64,000 nucleotides of DNA, taken from Streptomyces tuirus. Lineage in GTDB: Bacteria > Actinomycetota > Actinomycetes > Streptomycetales > Streptomycetaceae. The notes below the pieces were generated by a model that searched no databases, was not told the origin of the DNA, and saw only the letters and a list, made by a program, of their open reading frames with translations. Positions 8,888 through 18,148 of this stretch are shown here, piece after piece. Position 1 is the stretch's first letter. Every line of letters begins with the position of its first letter. Where the stretch lies: positions 558,001 through 622,000 of the forward strand of contig NZ_AP023439.1 of assembly GCF_014701095.1 (NCBI RefSeq), read 5' to 3'. Position numbers and translations under genes: made by a program.

Positions 8888-9933
8888 AGCTCCTCCAGGT
8901 GAGTGGGGTCCAGGAGGTAGTGGATGTGCTTGCTCAGCGCCGTGGCCTCGTCGAAGTCCACCTCGCGGAAGCGGATGGTGTCGCGGCCCGGCCGCAGCTG
9001 GCCGACCTTCCACAGGGCGGCGTGCACGACGGTCGCGATGGTGGTGAAGCCGCCGGAGGTCGGGCCGTCCGGCCCGAGGATGACCGGGACGTCGCCGTTG
9101 GTGTTGATGCCGCCGAGCGGGTAACTGCCGTCCAGCTGGTTGGAGGGGTGGCCGCCGCCCGCCCCGCCGTTCTTGCGCGCCCAGGTGAAGCGGTGGGAGT
9201 TGAGCCGGGTGCCGACGCGGTTGGAGTTGAGGTCGACCTTCCAGGACAGCGAGCAGAAGTCGCGCCAGTCGTCGGGGGTGAGGAAGTCGGGATCGGCGTG
9301 CGGCCCGCGCATGACCTCGATCTCCCAGTCGTTGACGTACCCGGGGCGCAGCGACTGCGGCAGCCGCAGCCGTCGGGTGCGGCCGACGCCTTCGGGGGCG
9401 AGGTGCAGGCGGTCGCCGCGGGCGAGCGCCCGGCCGTCGAGCCCGCCGAGGCCGCCCATGGTGTACGTCGCCCGGGAACCGAGCACCTCGGGTACGTCGA
9501 TCCCGCCGGACACCGCCAGGTAGAGCCGGAAGCCGGGGCCCTTCGCGATGCCGCAGGCGAGGACGTCACCGGGGGCGACCCGGACCGCCTCCCACAGCGG
9601 CAGCGGTTCGCCGTTGAGGGTGGGCTTCGCGCCATCGGCGCCGGTCAGGGCGATCACCCCGGCGAAGCCCAGGCGGGCCTTGAACCGGCCCATGGGGATC
9701 TCCAGGCCTGCGGCGCCCGGCGCGTTGCCGACCAGCAGGTTCGCCACGCGGAACGCGAGGTGGTCCACCGGCCCGGCAGGGAAGAATCCCTTCGCCTGCA
9801 GACCGCGCCGGCCGGGGTAGTCCTGCACGGTGGTCTGCACACCGGGCTCGATGACGGTGAGCGCCTCGGGCCGTTCGGTGCCGTCCGGCTCGTCGCCCGT
9901 GGGCAGGTCCGGGAGTGCTGATGTCGTCGCCAT
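8884..9933 (-). CDS. pxpC: 5-oxoprolinase subunit C / biotin-dependent carboxyltransferase-like
   Basis: The 349-aa protein matches the allophanate hydrolase subunit 2 (KipA/PxpC) family: TVIEPGVQTTVQDYPGR near the N terminus, GLEIPMGRFKARL, SGGIDVPEVLGSRATYTMGGLGG, and the C-terminal SDGPTSGG-type loop seen here as LGPDGPTSGGF. ATG 9933 shares its A with the pxpB stop codon (TAATG), so the two are coupled. It forms the catalytic heterodimer with PxpB. The family fold is shared with carboxyltransferases, which fits the downstream biotin genes. Confidence 0.92.
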   Translation of the reverse strand: MATTSALPDLPTGDEPDGTERPEALTVIEPGVQTTVQDYPGRRGLQAKGFFPAGPVDHLAFRVANLLVGNAPGAAGLEIPMGRFKARLGFAGVIALTGADGAKPTLNGEPLPLWEAVRVAPGDVLACGIAKGPGFRLYLAVSGGIDVPEVLGSRATYTMGGLGGLDGRALARGDRLHLAPEGVGRTRRLRLPQSLRPGYVNDWEIEVMRGPHADPDFLTPDDWRDFCSLSWKVDLNSNRVGTRLNSHRFTWARKNGGAGGGHPSNQLDGSYPLGGINTNGDVPVILGPDGPTSGGFTTIATVVHAALWKVGQLRPGRDTIRFREVDFDEATALSKHIHYLLDPTHLEEL

Positions 9934-10901
9934 TACGGCACCTCCACGTTCTTGGCGGCCTCGTCGCGCCGGGCTCGCAGCGCCGCCGCCTCCGCGGCGT
10001 TCTTCTCGGTTTCGGCCAGGTGGTCGGCGACGACGAACGGCGCGTCCTCGACCTGGTACTCGTAGCGGTCCTCGAAGACCTGGCGGCGGAACTCCAGCAG
10101 TTCGTCCTCGCTGACGCGGACGAACTGCACACGGTCGCCGGGCCGGATGAGCAGCGGGTCGTCGGCGAAGATCCGGTGCCGGTCGAGGATGTCGAAGATG
10201 GGCACCGTCCGGCCGAACATCTGGTAGCCGCCGGGTGATTCCACCGGGTAGATGGCCACGCAGGAGCCGCCGATGCCCACGGCACCCTCGGCGGTCCAGG
10301 TCCGCGTCGGGTTGTACTTCGGTACGGTGATCTCGCGTCGTGTGTCCAGCGGGAACATGAACGGCAGGCCGGGGAAGAAGCCGGTGAACGCGTTCCACCA
10401 CTCGGTTGCGAGCACGGTCTCGTACAGCGCCTCGCGGTCGGCCAGACCGTTGTACTCCACGACGTAGTCGATGTTGTTGCCGCCGGCGGTGTTCGGCGCG
10501 TCCTTGCGGATGGTGGTGGTGTAGCGCTTGACGGCCTCGGTCGAGGAGGAGTCGTCGAAGGCGATCGGGAGGGTGATCCGGCGGCTGGGGATCACCAGTG
10601 ACGAGATCTCCCCCTGCTGCTCGTGCACTGCGGTCAGCGCGTCGAGCAGGTGTGCGCGGGTGGTCTGGTCGGGGTCGAAGGCGACGAGGATCGACCGCAG
10701 ACCGGGGGCCGCTTCGACGAGCCCGGCAGGCGGATCCTGCCGCAGGCGGTCGAGTACCGCGATGACGAAGAAGTTCAGGCGCAGGTCCAGTTCGGCTTCG
10801 CCGTACTCGATCAGGATGTGGCGGTCTCCCGCCGGGCGGTAGGTGACCGGCGGTCGGTCGGCCTCCGCGGGAGTGGCCGCGATGATGGCTGGCGCTGTCA
10901 T
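9933..10901 (-). CDS. pxpB: 5-oxoprolinase subunit B (allophanate hydrolase subunit 1 family)
   Basis: The 322-aa protein has the KipI/PxpB fold signatures: DRHILIEYGEAELDLRLNF at the start, an ITLPIAFD strand, and the conserved cores FFPGLPFMFPLD and VGIGGSCVAIYPVESPGGYQMFGRT. The C-terminal 60 residues, Ala/Glu-rich and predicted helical, extend past the usual end of the domain. It is the first gene of the minus-strand operon pxpB-pxpC-pxpA-biotin carboxylase-carrier. Regulation is presumably by the PucR-type gene 385 bp upstream. Confidence 0.9.
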   Translation of the reverse strand: MTAPAIIAATPAEADRPPVTYRPAGDRHILIEYGEAELDLRLNFFVIAVLDRLRQDPPAGLVEAAPGLRSILVAFDPDQTTRAHLLDALTAVHEQQGEISSLVIPSRRITLPIAFDDSSSTEAVKRYTTTIRKDAPNTAGGNNIDYVVEYNGLADREALYETVLATEWWNAFTGFFPGLPFMFPLDTRREITVPKYNPTRTWTAEGAVGIGGSCVAIYPVESPGGYQMFGRTVPIFDILDRHRIFADDPLLIRPGDRVQFVRVSEDELLEFRRQVFEDRYEYQVEDAPFVVADHLAETEKNAAEAAALRARRDEAAKNVEVP

Positions 10902-11287
10902 TGGCGTCTCCTGGCTGTCGTGCTCATACGGTCAAGCCCTCGCGCGCCGGGCTGCGCGGAGTGTGCTGCACGCCGGCCCCGGCAGGCGGCACGGTGGCGG
11001 CGCGAGCGCCGTGCGTCGTGCCGCCCGCCCGCCGGCAAGGGCGGCGCCGCAACCGGTGGCATGAGGGGACGAACAGACGCACGCCGTCGACCCTCTACGA
11101 GCGAGTCCTGCGGTCCCGGCCCGTCCAAGCGTTTCGCACGCTTCTCGGTACATGTACGCAACCTTCCCGACACCCGCCGGCCTCTCTGGCGGGATGGGGC
11201 ACCAGCGTCGGCCGGATCACACTCCCGAACCATGCGCGGTTGGTACAGCTCCCCGGACGCGATTGGCCGAGTCGGTGTTTGCCCAGG
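10902..11287. other. Intergenic between pucR-like gene and pxpB, with a hairpin
   Basis: This is the leader of the pxp operon. GGCGGCACG (10985-10993) pairs with CGTGCCGCC (11017-11025), possibly terminating the pucR-like transcript or attenuating pxp. GTACATGTAC at 11148-11157 is a perfect 10-bp palindrome and a candidate regulator site. No gene is supported. Confidence 0.4.
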
Positions 11288-12801
11288 TCAGGAGTGCTCG
11301 CGCAGGAGCAACGCGATCCACAGCTCGGCTCGTACGGTGGGGTTGTCCAGGTCGCACCCGAGCAGCTCGGCGATCTTGTTCAGCCGGTAGCGGAGGGTGT
11401 GCCGGTGAATGCCCAGTGCGGAGGCCGACGCGTCGACCAGCCCGTTGTGCGAGAGGAACACCCGTAGCGTCGCCACCAGGTCGAGTTTGGAGCGGCCGGC
11501 ATGCCGGACCAGAGGCTCCAGGAGCGAGGCACCCCAGCCGTGCGCGTCCGGTGTGCCCAGGTGCCGCAGCAGCCCGGCCGTCACCAGATCCTGGGCGATC
11601 ACCAGCCGGCCCGAGGCCGGCGAGGCGTGGAAGACGGCCTGGGCCCGCCGCAACGCCTCAGGAAGCTCGCTCATCGGGGTGGCGTCGCTGACCGCGCCCC
11701 GCGACTGCGGCACCCGCATCAGCACCTCCTCAAGGCTCCGGGTCTCCCCCACGGCCGCGGACAGCAGCACCAACACCCGATCCGACTCGTGCCGGGCGGC
11801 CAACGCGCACACCATGCGCAGAGCCTGATGGTCTTCGGCGGCCTGCAGCAGCGCGGGGAGCCGTTCCTGCGGCGCACCCAGCACAGCGACGCGGACCGGC
11901 GGCTCGGGAAAGGGCACTGCGAGCGTGTCCGCGAGGCGTACGGCGAGATCGGCCTCACCGCTCACGGCGAGGTGGACGAGTGCGGCCCGGGCGCGCCGTT
12001 CCCCCTCCCGCAAGTCCCACTGACTGTGCAGGTCCAGCGACAACAGGCCTACCGCGGTGGTGAGCACGGAACGCTCCGCTGGAGTGAGCGCCGTCGGCCG
12101 CCCCACGACCACATAGCCGCCGACCCGCCCCTGCACGCCCAACGGCAACACCGCCACGGTGTCCTCGCCTATGGTCAGTGCCGCGCTGCGCTGCAGGTCC
12201 ACGAGGCCGAGCTGCTCGATGTCCATGCTCACCCGGGCCACATGCTTGCGGGCAGCGTCCGGCGCAGCGCTGCGCAGGACGCAGGAATGATCCAGCACCA
12301 GTGCCCAGCAGTCGAGCACACGCGCCAGCCGCGCGGTGATCTCTCTCGCGCACCCGCGCCCAGGGCAGCCCTGATCAGATTGCGCTGCGCCTCCAGGGCC
12401 GTGGTCAGCGCCTGGTGCTCATCCCGTGCCACCGCGGTGGCAACAGCTTTGCTTATCGCGATGAACGGCGTCCTCGCCGGGACTTCGAGCAGGGGCAGAT
12501 CGTGACGTCGGGCCGCGGCGACGAGTCCTTGCGGGATCTCGTCGTGGTGCAGTCCGATGCCGAAGCCCAGCCCGGCCACATTGCTGCCGGTCAGCCGGGC
12601 GACGTAGTCGTCCCACCCCGCATCCACCGCGCGGCGCTGCAGCCCGGTCGTCAGCAGCAGTTCGCCGCCTTCCAGGTACGGTGTCGGGTCCTCCAGCTCG
12701 CTGACGTGCACCCAGCGCACCAGTCGGTCCGGCCGGGCAGGCACAACCGGCCGCAGTGCCAGATCGGGGCGCGAGAGCAGTGTGCCCAACGTTGCCGGCA
12801 T
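11288..12801 (-). pseudogene. PucR-family transcriptional regulator, frameshifted
   Basis: The N-terminal part (12801 to about 12348) is a PucR sensor domain, with VRWVHVSELEDPTPYLEGGELLLTTG. The C-terminal part (about 12340 to 11288) has the GGDEF-like linker and the HTH_30 domain, ending LGIHRHTLRYRLNKIAELLG. The two lie in different frames: ARE is followed by RSPRG in the first frame, while EITARLARVLDCWA continues in the second. The cause is an extra AG in the run CTCTCTC (plus strand 12341-12347); removing two bases restores one 500-residue protein. ATG 12801 has AGGAGG upstream. It is the likely regulator of the pxp operon. It is a pseudogene unless this is a sequencing error or phase-variable slippage. 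Confidence 0.8.
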
Positions 12802-13380
12802 TGGTCCTCCTGTGCCGCGACGGCGCAGGCGTACCTCGCCTGCAACCGCCACAAATGATCAGTCCCTCAGTGTCGCCGGGGATGGTCCTGACGTCCGTGA
12901 CGACAAGACCATCCCGCGAAGGACCCGTCTGCAGCCGGAGCACACGGCCCTGCCGGAAGACGGGCTGCGATACGACGGGTTCCGCAGGCGACATGATCTC
13001 GCGAACCAGGCGGCCGAGCCCCGCCTTCTCACTCTGCGAGAAGGCGGCCCCACCCGCCCGTGCGGGACGCGGCTCCACGTCGGGCCTGCGGTTCACACCC
13101 CTCGGTACACGAGAGCCCGCCGAACCTGACATGGGCAACACGCGGACCGATCGCGGCCACGCCGTCCGCCGTGGCCCGGCGGACGGCACAGCTCCTTCCC
13201 CGACCGGCCCGGCCCAACGGAGCAGGAAGGAGGGGTTGCCTTCCGATCCGGTTCGTCGTAAAGGGCCACATCCGTACAGGACGGGTATCTCGCCGTGCGC
13301 GAGACGCACAACTCGCTCCCGGACGTTTGTCCCGGGTGTCGTATAGCTGGCAGCGTGATCGGCCGATCAGCATCAGCGTC
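12802..13380. other. Divergent intergenic region between pucR-like gene and bioB
   Basis: There are 579 bp without a supported gene. Frames across it on both strands lack ribosome binding sites and family motifs. The bioB-proximal end has GGAC-N4-GTCC (13321-13332), a TATAGC hexamer (13343-13348) and the palindrome described separately. Confidence 0.4.
13356..13369. promoter_or_regulatory. Perfect 14-bp palindrome upstream of bioB
   Basis: TGATCGGCCGATCA is self-complementary and lies 12 bp before the bioB ATG, just after a TATAGC hexamer. It could be an operator for a biotin-responsive regulator or a small hairpin hiding the start. Which protein binds is unknown. Confidence 0.45.
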
Positions 13381-14601
13381 ATGGATCTGCTGAACACTCT
13401 GGTGGAGAAGGGTCTGCGACGTGAGTCGCCGACCCGCGAAGAGGCGCTCGCTGTACTGGCGACATCCGATGACGAACTGCTCGATGTCGTGGCGGCGGCG
13501 GGGAAGGTCCGCCGCCAGTGGTTCGGGCGCCGGGTGAAGCTCAACTATCTGGTCAACCTGAAGTCGGGCCTGTGCCCGGAGGACTGTTCATACTGCTCGC
13601 AGCGGCTGGGCTCCACGGCCGAGATCCTGAAGTACACCTGGCTGAAGCCGGAGGACGCCGCCAAGGTGGCGGCCGCCGGAGTCGCCGGCGGCGCCAAGCG
13701 GGTGTGCCTGGTGGCCAGCGGCCGCGGACCGACCGACCGCGATGTGGAGCGGGTGTCGGGGACCATCGCGGCCATCAAGGAGCAGAACGAGGGCGTCGAG
13801 GTGTGCGCCTGCCTGGGGCTGCTCAGCGACGGCCAGGCGGCCCGGCTGAAGGACGCGGGCGCGGACGCCTACAACCACAACCTGAACACGTCCGAGGCGA
13901 CGTACGGCGAAATCACCACCACCCACACCTACGCAGACCGCGTCTCCACGGTGCAGCAGGCCCAGGCGGCCGGCATGTCGGCGTGCTCCGGTCTGATCGC
14001 GGGCATGGGTGAGAGCGACGAGGACCTGGTGGACGTGGTCCTCTCGCTGCGCGAGCTGGACGCGGACTCCGTGCCGGTCAACTTCCTGATCCCCTTCGAG
14101 GGCACGCCGCTGGCCAAGGAGTGGAACCTCACCCCGCAGCGGGCGCTGCGCATCCTGGCGATGGTCCGTTTCGTCTGCCCGGACGTGGAGGTGCGGCTGG
14201 CCGGCGGGCGCGAGGTGCACCTGCGCACCCTGCAGCCCCTCGCCCTGCACCTGGCCAACTCCATCTTCCTGGGCGACTACCTCACCAGCGAGGGCCAGGC
14301 CGGCAAGGACGACCTGGCGATGATCTCCGACGCCGGTTTCGAAGTGGAGGCCACCGGCACCACCACGTTGCCCGCACACCGTGCGGACGCTCTCGCGGGC
14401 GCTTGCCGCAGCCAGGCCGCAGAGGCGGCCGGCGACTGCGGCGGGCACGGCGACCGCGGCTGCGCACCGTGCGGCCAGGCCGCTCCCGAACCGGTCACCA
14501 CCAGAGCGGTGCCCGAAGCGCGGGACGCGGAGCCGAGCCGTACGGACCTGGTCGCGGTGCGGCGCCGCGGTGCGGGCACCGACCTGCCGCCCAACGCCTG
14601 A
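13381..14601 (+). CDS. bioB: Biotin synthase
   Basis: The 406-aa protein is a radical-SAM biotin synthase that inserts sulfur into dethiobiotin. The cluster motif is CPEDCSYC, with Cys65, Cys69 and Cys72. The core includes [22 protein letters not shown] and [13 protein letters not shown]. Like S. coelicolor BioB as I remember it, it has a long C-terminal tail rich in Cys/His/Gly ([18 protein letters not shown]) ending [14 protein letters not shown] start at ATG 13381 ([11 protein letters not shown]) because upstream codons are not conserved in the family; there is no clear Shine-Dalgarno. It stands apart from other bio genes but close to biotin-using genes. Confidence 0.95.
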   Translation: MDLLNTLVEKGLRRESPTREEALAVLATSDDELLDVVAAAGKVRRQWFGRRVKLNYLVNLKSGLCPEDCSYCSQRLGSTAEILKYTWLKPEDAAKVAAAGVAGGAKRVCLVASGRGPTDRDVERVSGTIAAIKEQNEGVEVCACLGLLSDGQAARLKDAGADAYNHNLNTSEATYGEITTTHTYADRVSTVQQAQAAGMSACSGLIAGMGESDEDLVDVVLSLRELDADSVPVNFLIPFEGTPLAKEWNLTPQRALRILAMVRFVCPDVEVRLAGGREVHLRTLQPLALHLANSIFLGDYLTSEGQAGKDDLAMISDAGFEVEATGTTTLPAHRADALAGACRSQAAEAAGDCGGHGDRGCAPCGQAAPEPVTTRAVPEARDAEPSRTDLVAVRRRGAGTDLPPNA

Positions 14602-14827
14602 CCCGGGGCGCGACCACTGGGCTCACGGCGGCCCGAAGCCTCTTGGAGCCAGGTCGGCTCCTGTGTCCCCGCCTGTGCGAGGACCACGACTGCATCAGGC
14701 ACGACTGCTTCAGGGACGAGCGGCGCCACCGTGACGGACCACTCCCGCGCCTGCGGCGGTGGCCCGCCCCGTCATGCGGGCTTCCGGCTGGTCCCGCGCG
14801 TGGGCTGGTCGAGCCGTGCGTGAACAG

Positions 14828-14864
14828 TTGTCAATATCCAGAATCCTGTTTACTGTCTGCTCCG
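14828..14864 (+). promoter_or_regulatory. Candidate leaderless promoter of the yhf operon
   Basis: TTGTCA (14828-14833), a 17-bp spacer and TACTGT (14851-14856) form a good housekeeping promoter. Only seven bases separate the -10 box from GTG 14864, and no ribosome binding site is present, so transcription probably starts at the start codon itself. Confidence 0.55.
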
Positions 14865-15799
14865 TGAACGGAACCGACGAACGGTTTCTGACCCGCAACG
14901 GACTGGCTGCCCGGCAGCTCGCGGTTCTGCTGCTGGGCCAGAAGGAAGACACCCGCTTGCCCCGGGTGCGCGACCTTGCGCAACGGCTCGGCGTGGGCAA
15001 CGGCACCGTGCAGGCCGCCCTCCAACTGCTGGAGGAGTCCGGGGCGATCGAAACGGTCGCCCGCGGCCATCTCGGCACCTTCCTGGTCCGCTCCGACCGG
15101 GCCGTCCTGTGGCGGCTGTCCGGGCTGGGCACCCTGCTCGCCTCGATGCCGCTGCCGTATTCCCGCCGTTACGAAGGCCTGGCCACCGGCTTGCGCGCCG
15201 CTTTCGAGGAGGCCGGCGCACCCTTCGCGATCACCTTCATGCGCGGAGCCGGCACCCGCGCCGCGGCGCTGATCGAGGGCAAGGCCGACCTGGTGGTGCT
15301 CTCCCGGTTCGCCGCCGACCGGCTGGTCGAGCAGCATCCGGTGGAACTCGTCGCCGACCTCGGCCCGGCCACCTATGTGGGCGCGCACGGCCTGCTGCTG
15401 CGGCACGGTGCCGATCCGGACGCCGCCGGGCTGCGGGTCGCCGTCGACTCGGCCTCCGAGGACCAGCGGATGCTCACCGAGCGGGCCTTCGCCGGGCGCG
15501 AGGTGACCTGGGTGGAGGCGTCGTACATGCAGTTGCCCGACCTGTTCGCCCGAGGCGACGTGGACGCCACGGTCTGGAACCTCGACGAGGTCCACGCGGG
15601 CCTGGGCCCCGGTGTCGATGCGCTGCCGCTCGGCGACGAGATCACCCGCGACCTGAGCCTGCGCAACTCCAGCGCCGCGATCATCGGGCGGACCCGGGAA
15701 GCGCAGGCGCTCACGGTCGTGCGAGAACTCCTCGACCTGTCGGTGGTCACCGCCGTTCAGAGCGAGGTACTGGGCGGCAAGCGTCTGCCCTCCTACTGA
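14864..15799 (+). CDS. yhfZ: YhfZ-family GntR-like regulator of the yhf operon
   Basis: The 311-aa product has an N-terminal winged-helix segment (TRLPRVRDLAQRLGVGNGTVQAALQLLEESGAI), then a domain resembling periplasmic-binding folds (VGAHGLLLRHG, VAVDSASEDQRMLTERAF, SYMQLPDLFARGDVDATVWN). That is the organisation of YhfZ, the putative regulator of the E. coli yhf operon. It is the first gene of an eight-gene run on the plus strand, so it probably autoregulates the operon. GTG 14864 is chosen because of the promoter directly before it; the longer frame from 14759 would read through that promoter. Confidence 0.8.
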   Translation: MNGTDERFLTRNGLAARQLAVLLLGQKEDTRLPRVRDLAQRLGVGNGTVQAALQLLEESGAIETVARGHLGTFLVRSDRAVLWRLSGLGTLLASMPLPYSRRYEGLATGLRAAFEEAGAPFAITFMRGAGTRAAALIEGKADLVVLSRFAADRLVEQHPVELVADLGPATYVGAHGLLLRHGADPDAAGLRVAVDSASEDQRMLTERAFAGREVTWVEASYMQLPDLFARGDVDATVWNLDEVHAGLGPGVDALPLGDEITRDLSLRNSSAAIIGRTREAQALTVVRELLDLSVVTAVQSEVLGGKRLPSY

Positions 15800-15931
15800 C
15801 AGGCGCCTGCCCTCCTGCTGAACGGGGCCGCCGGCGATCCGGCCGCCGGCCCATGGCGCCGGCGTCCGAAGTTCTGATCTCTCTTGTCTCGAGGCATTGT
15901 CCCGAGGCACGCGTTGAGGAAAGGGAACACG

Positions 15932-16324
15932 ATGGACCAGAGGCTGGCCCAGCGGCTACAGCTCTTCCGGGACAGTGACCACGTCCGACCGCAGGCCGTC
16001 GCGTTTGTCACCGACGAGTTGGCAGCCCTGACGGCCGTCGGCTACACCGTCACCGAGGACACCGCCGGCATGCTGACCAGCCATCTGGTCAACGCGCTCA
16101 CCCGGCTCCTGGACGGCGAGCCGATCGAGCAGTTCCTCACCGATGAGCAGGTGGCCGCCGAACTCGCCGAGCGGCCCGAGGCGGTGGAGCGGGCCCGGGC
16201 CACCGCCGCCCGGGCCGAGCGGGAACTGGGCGCCCGGCTCCCCGAGTCCGAGGTCAACTTCCTGGCGATGCACCTCGCCGTCCTCGCCCAGCGCTCGTCC
16301 CCGTCCACCCCGTCCGCGTCCTGA
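15932..16324 (+). CDS. yhfY: PRD-domain protein (YhfY-like)
   Basis: The 130-aa protein is a single all-helical PRD-type domain. It has TEDTAGMLTSHLVNALTRLLDGEP in the middle and ESEVNFLAMHLAVLAQ near the end, the latter carrying the conserved ExxFLxMHL-type histidine segment. PRD domains usually sense phosphotransferase-system phosphorylation, but this stand-alone version sits in yhf-type operons with no known signal. ATG 15932 follows GAGGAAAGGGAACACG. The gap to yhfZ is 132 bp, the widest in this operon. Confidence 0.75.
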   Translation: MDQRLAQRLQLFRDSDHVRPQAVAFVTDELAALTAVGYTVTEDTAGMLTSHLVNALTRLLDGEPIEQFLTDEQVAAELAERPEAVERARATAARAERELGARLPESEVNFLAMHLAVLAQRSSPSTPSAS

Positions 16325-16417
16325 ACAAAGCCCGAGCACCCCTCTTCTCCCCCTCGTCTCCCCCCGGAACCGTCCAGTACCGGCCACCTTGTGCAGCCCC
16401 TTTCGAAAGGCCCCACC

Positions 16418-16777
16418 ATGGCGAAGATCCTCACCGGCGGCGTCGGCAAGTCCGAGGTCGCGCAGACCATCGGCGAACTCGCCCTCGACGGCCTCGAAGT
16501 CACCGTCTCCAACGACATGGACGCGGCCATGAAGCTGCGCGCCCGGCAGGCCGACTACTTCCTCGGCACCTGTCACACCGGCGCCGGCGCGTCGCTCGGT
16601 GTCCTGGTCGGCCTGATGGGCCGGGACGCCTGCCACACCTTCGGCCGCTCCGTCCCCACCGAGGAAACCGTCACTGCACTGCTCCAGGAGGGCAAGAGGG
16701 TCTTCGGCTTCGCCACCGACCAGATCGACGTCGTCGCCCCGCTCATGGCCCGGGCCATAGCGAACCGCACCGCCTGA
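16418..16777 (+). CDS. yhfU: DUF2620 / YhfU-family protein
   Basis: The 119-aa protein reads AKILTGGVGKSEVAQTIGELALDGLEVTVSNDMDAAMKLR and later YFLGTCHTGAGASLGVLVG. It matches the small alpha/beta YhfU (DUF2620) family, which is found only in yhf-like operons. The conserved CHTGAGASLG loop looks like a ligand-binding glycine loop; no reaction is known. ATG 16418 has GAAAGG upstream, and the YhfT gene starts 25 bp after its stop. Confidence 0.8.
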   Translation: MAKILTGGVGKSEVAQTIGELALDGLEVTVSNDMDAAMKLRARQADYFLGTCHTGAGASLGVLVGLMGRDACHTFGRSVPTEETVTALLQEGKRVFGFATDQIDVVAPLMARAIANRTA

Positions 16778-16802
16778 GCGGCCGGGCGACGAAGGAGTCC
16801 CC

Positions 16803-18146
16803 GTGTCTACCACCCTGGCCGCCGCGAGCGCCGGCCTTGACTTCACCACGGCGCAGAAGCTGCTCGTCATCGCCTTGTGCGCGCTGACCGCCTACATATC
16901 GCACATGGCCCTGGCCGTCTTCAACGACGGCGCCCGCCCGTTCATGCTCGACTTCATCCACGGACGGACGACCCGCAACGCCATGACCGCGGTGGCCTTC
17001 GGGCTGTCGGCCGGGTTCATCTTCGGACTTGGCGCGCCGATGGCCCTGTCCTCGGGGGTGCTCAACCCCTGGCTGGTCTTCCTGCCGACCGACATCCTCG
17101 GCATCCTGTCGCCCAAGAAGTGGCTTGCCCCGATCCTCGGCGCCGCCTGGGGCGCGGTGGTGGTCTTCGGGCTGAGCGGCGCGAACCGCGTCGCGCACGA
17201 GCTGCCGGTCGACTTCCTGACGGCCATGCAGCAGATGTCCACACCGATCCTGTTCCTCTTCACGCTGTTCCCCGTGCTGGCCATCACCAAGCAGTTCGGC
17301 CGGCTGCGCGGCGGCATCGCGGGTGTGGTCGAACTGGCCATGGTGCTGCTGACCATGAAGCTCTGGCCGGACCTGTTCGCCGGCGCGCTGGCCATGGCCG
17401 CCGGTGTGCTGATGCTCATCGGCTTCGCCGTCGTCCGCGACCTCAAGCAGCGCCGGGCCGACCGCCAGGCGGGCGTCGCCGAGCCGGTGCCGGACGCGGA
17501 CGACCCGATGGCCTCGCTGTTCAGCGCCAGCGCGGCGCGGCTGCGCAAGCACCTGCCCGTCTTCATGGTGCTGGGCGCGGGACTGGCAGTCCTCGGCCAG
17601 ATGCACATCTTCGGCGGCGGCGAGGCCACCAGCTTCCTGATCGCCAAGGGCCAGTACGCCGAAGCCGCGCAGGTCGACCTCTACCGCGTCTTCGGCTTCA
17701 TCCCGCTGATCGCCACCACCGCACTGGCCTCCGGCGCCTACGGCATCGCCGGCTTCACCCTGGTCGCTCCGCTCGGCTACCTGATGCCGAACCCCTGGGT
17801 CGCGGCGGTCGTCGGCGCCCTGGTCTTCGCCGGCGAGGTGCTGGCCCTGTCGTACATCGGCAAGTGGCTCGGCAAGCTGCCCTCCGTCCGCGACTCCTCC
17901 GAGCACCTGCGCAACGCGATCAGCAACACCCTGGATCTGGCGATCCTCTTCGGTTCGCTGATGGCGGCCAACGCCATGGGCGGCGGGCTCGGCATCCTCA
18001 TCGTCGGCGGCCTCTTCCTGCTGAACGAGGCGATGGGCCGGGTGGTGGTCCGGATGGCGGCGGCACCCGCGGCGGTCCTGGTCGGCGGCATCCTGCTCAA
18101 CGTCCTGTACTGGCTGGACCTCTTCACCCCGGTCAAGGTGGCCTGA
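16803..18146 (+). CDS. yhfT: YhfT-family polytopic membrane protein
   Basis: The 447-aa protein has about twelve hydrophobic segments, starting KLLVIALCALTAYISHMALA. It contains conserved polar loops such as FNDGARPFMLDFIHGRTTR and the long cytoplasmic stretch DLKQRRADRQAG. This is the YhfT family, presumed to be a transporter for the unknown substrate of the operon. GTG 16803 follows GAAGGAGTCCCC. The stop is 2 bp before the phosphotriesterase start, so translation is probably coupled. Confidence 0.82.
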   Translation: MSTTLAAASAGLDFTTAQKLLVIALCALTAYISHMALAVFNDGARPFMLDFIHGRTTRNAMTAVAFGLSAGFIFGLGAPMALSSGVLNPWLVFLPTDILGILSPKKWLAPILGAAWGAVVVFGLSGANRVAHELPVDFLTAMQQMSTPILFLFTLFPVLAITKQFGRLRGGIAGVVELAMVLLTMKLWPDLFAGALAMAAGVLMLIGFAVVRDLKQRRADRQAGVAEPVPDADDPMASLFSASAARLRKHLPVFMVLGAGLAVLGQMHIFGGGEATSFLIAKGQYAEAAQVDLYRVFGFIPLIATTALASGAYGIAGFTLVAPLGYLMPNPWVAAVVGALVFAGEVLALSYIGKWLGKLPSVRDSSEHLRNAISNTLDLAILFGSLMAANAMGGGLGILIVGGLFLLNEAMGRVVVRMAAAPAAVLVGGILLNVLYWLDLFTPVKVA

Positions 18147-18148
18147 CG

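Noticed and set aside
14759..14863. Longer N terminus for YhfZ
   Set aside because: It would translate through the TTGTCA/TACTGT promoter and adds residues unlike the family.
16877..18146. Long open frame in the +2 frame across yhfT, continuing into php
   Set aside because: It is an Arg/Pro-rich shadow of YhfT and php; only the part from ATG 18149 has family motifs.
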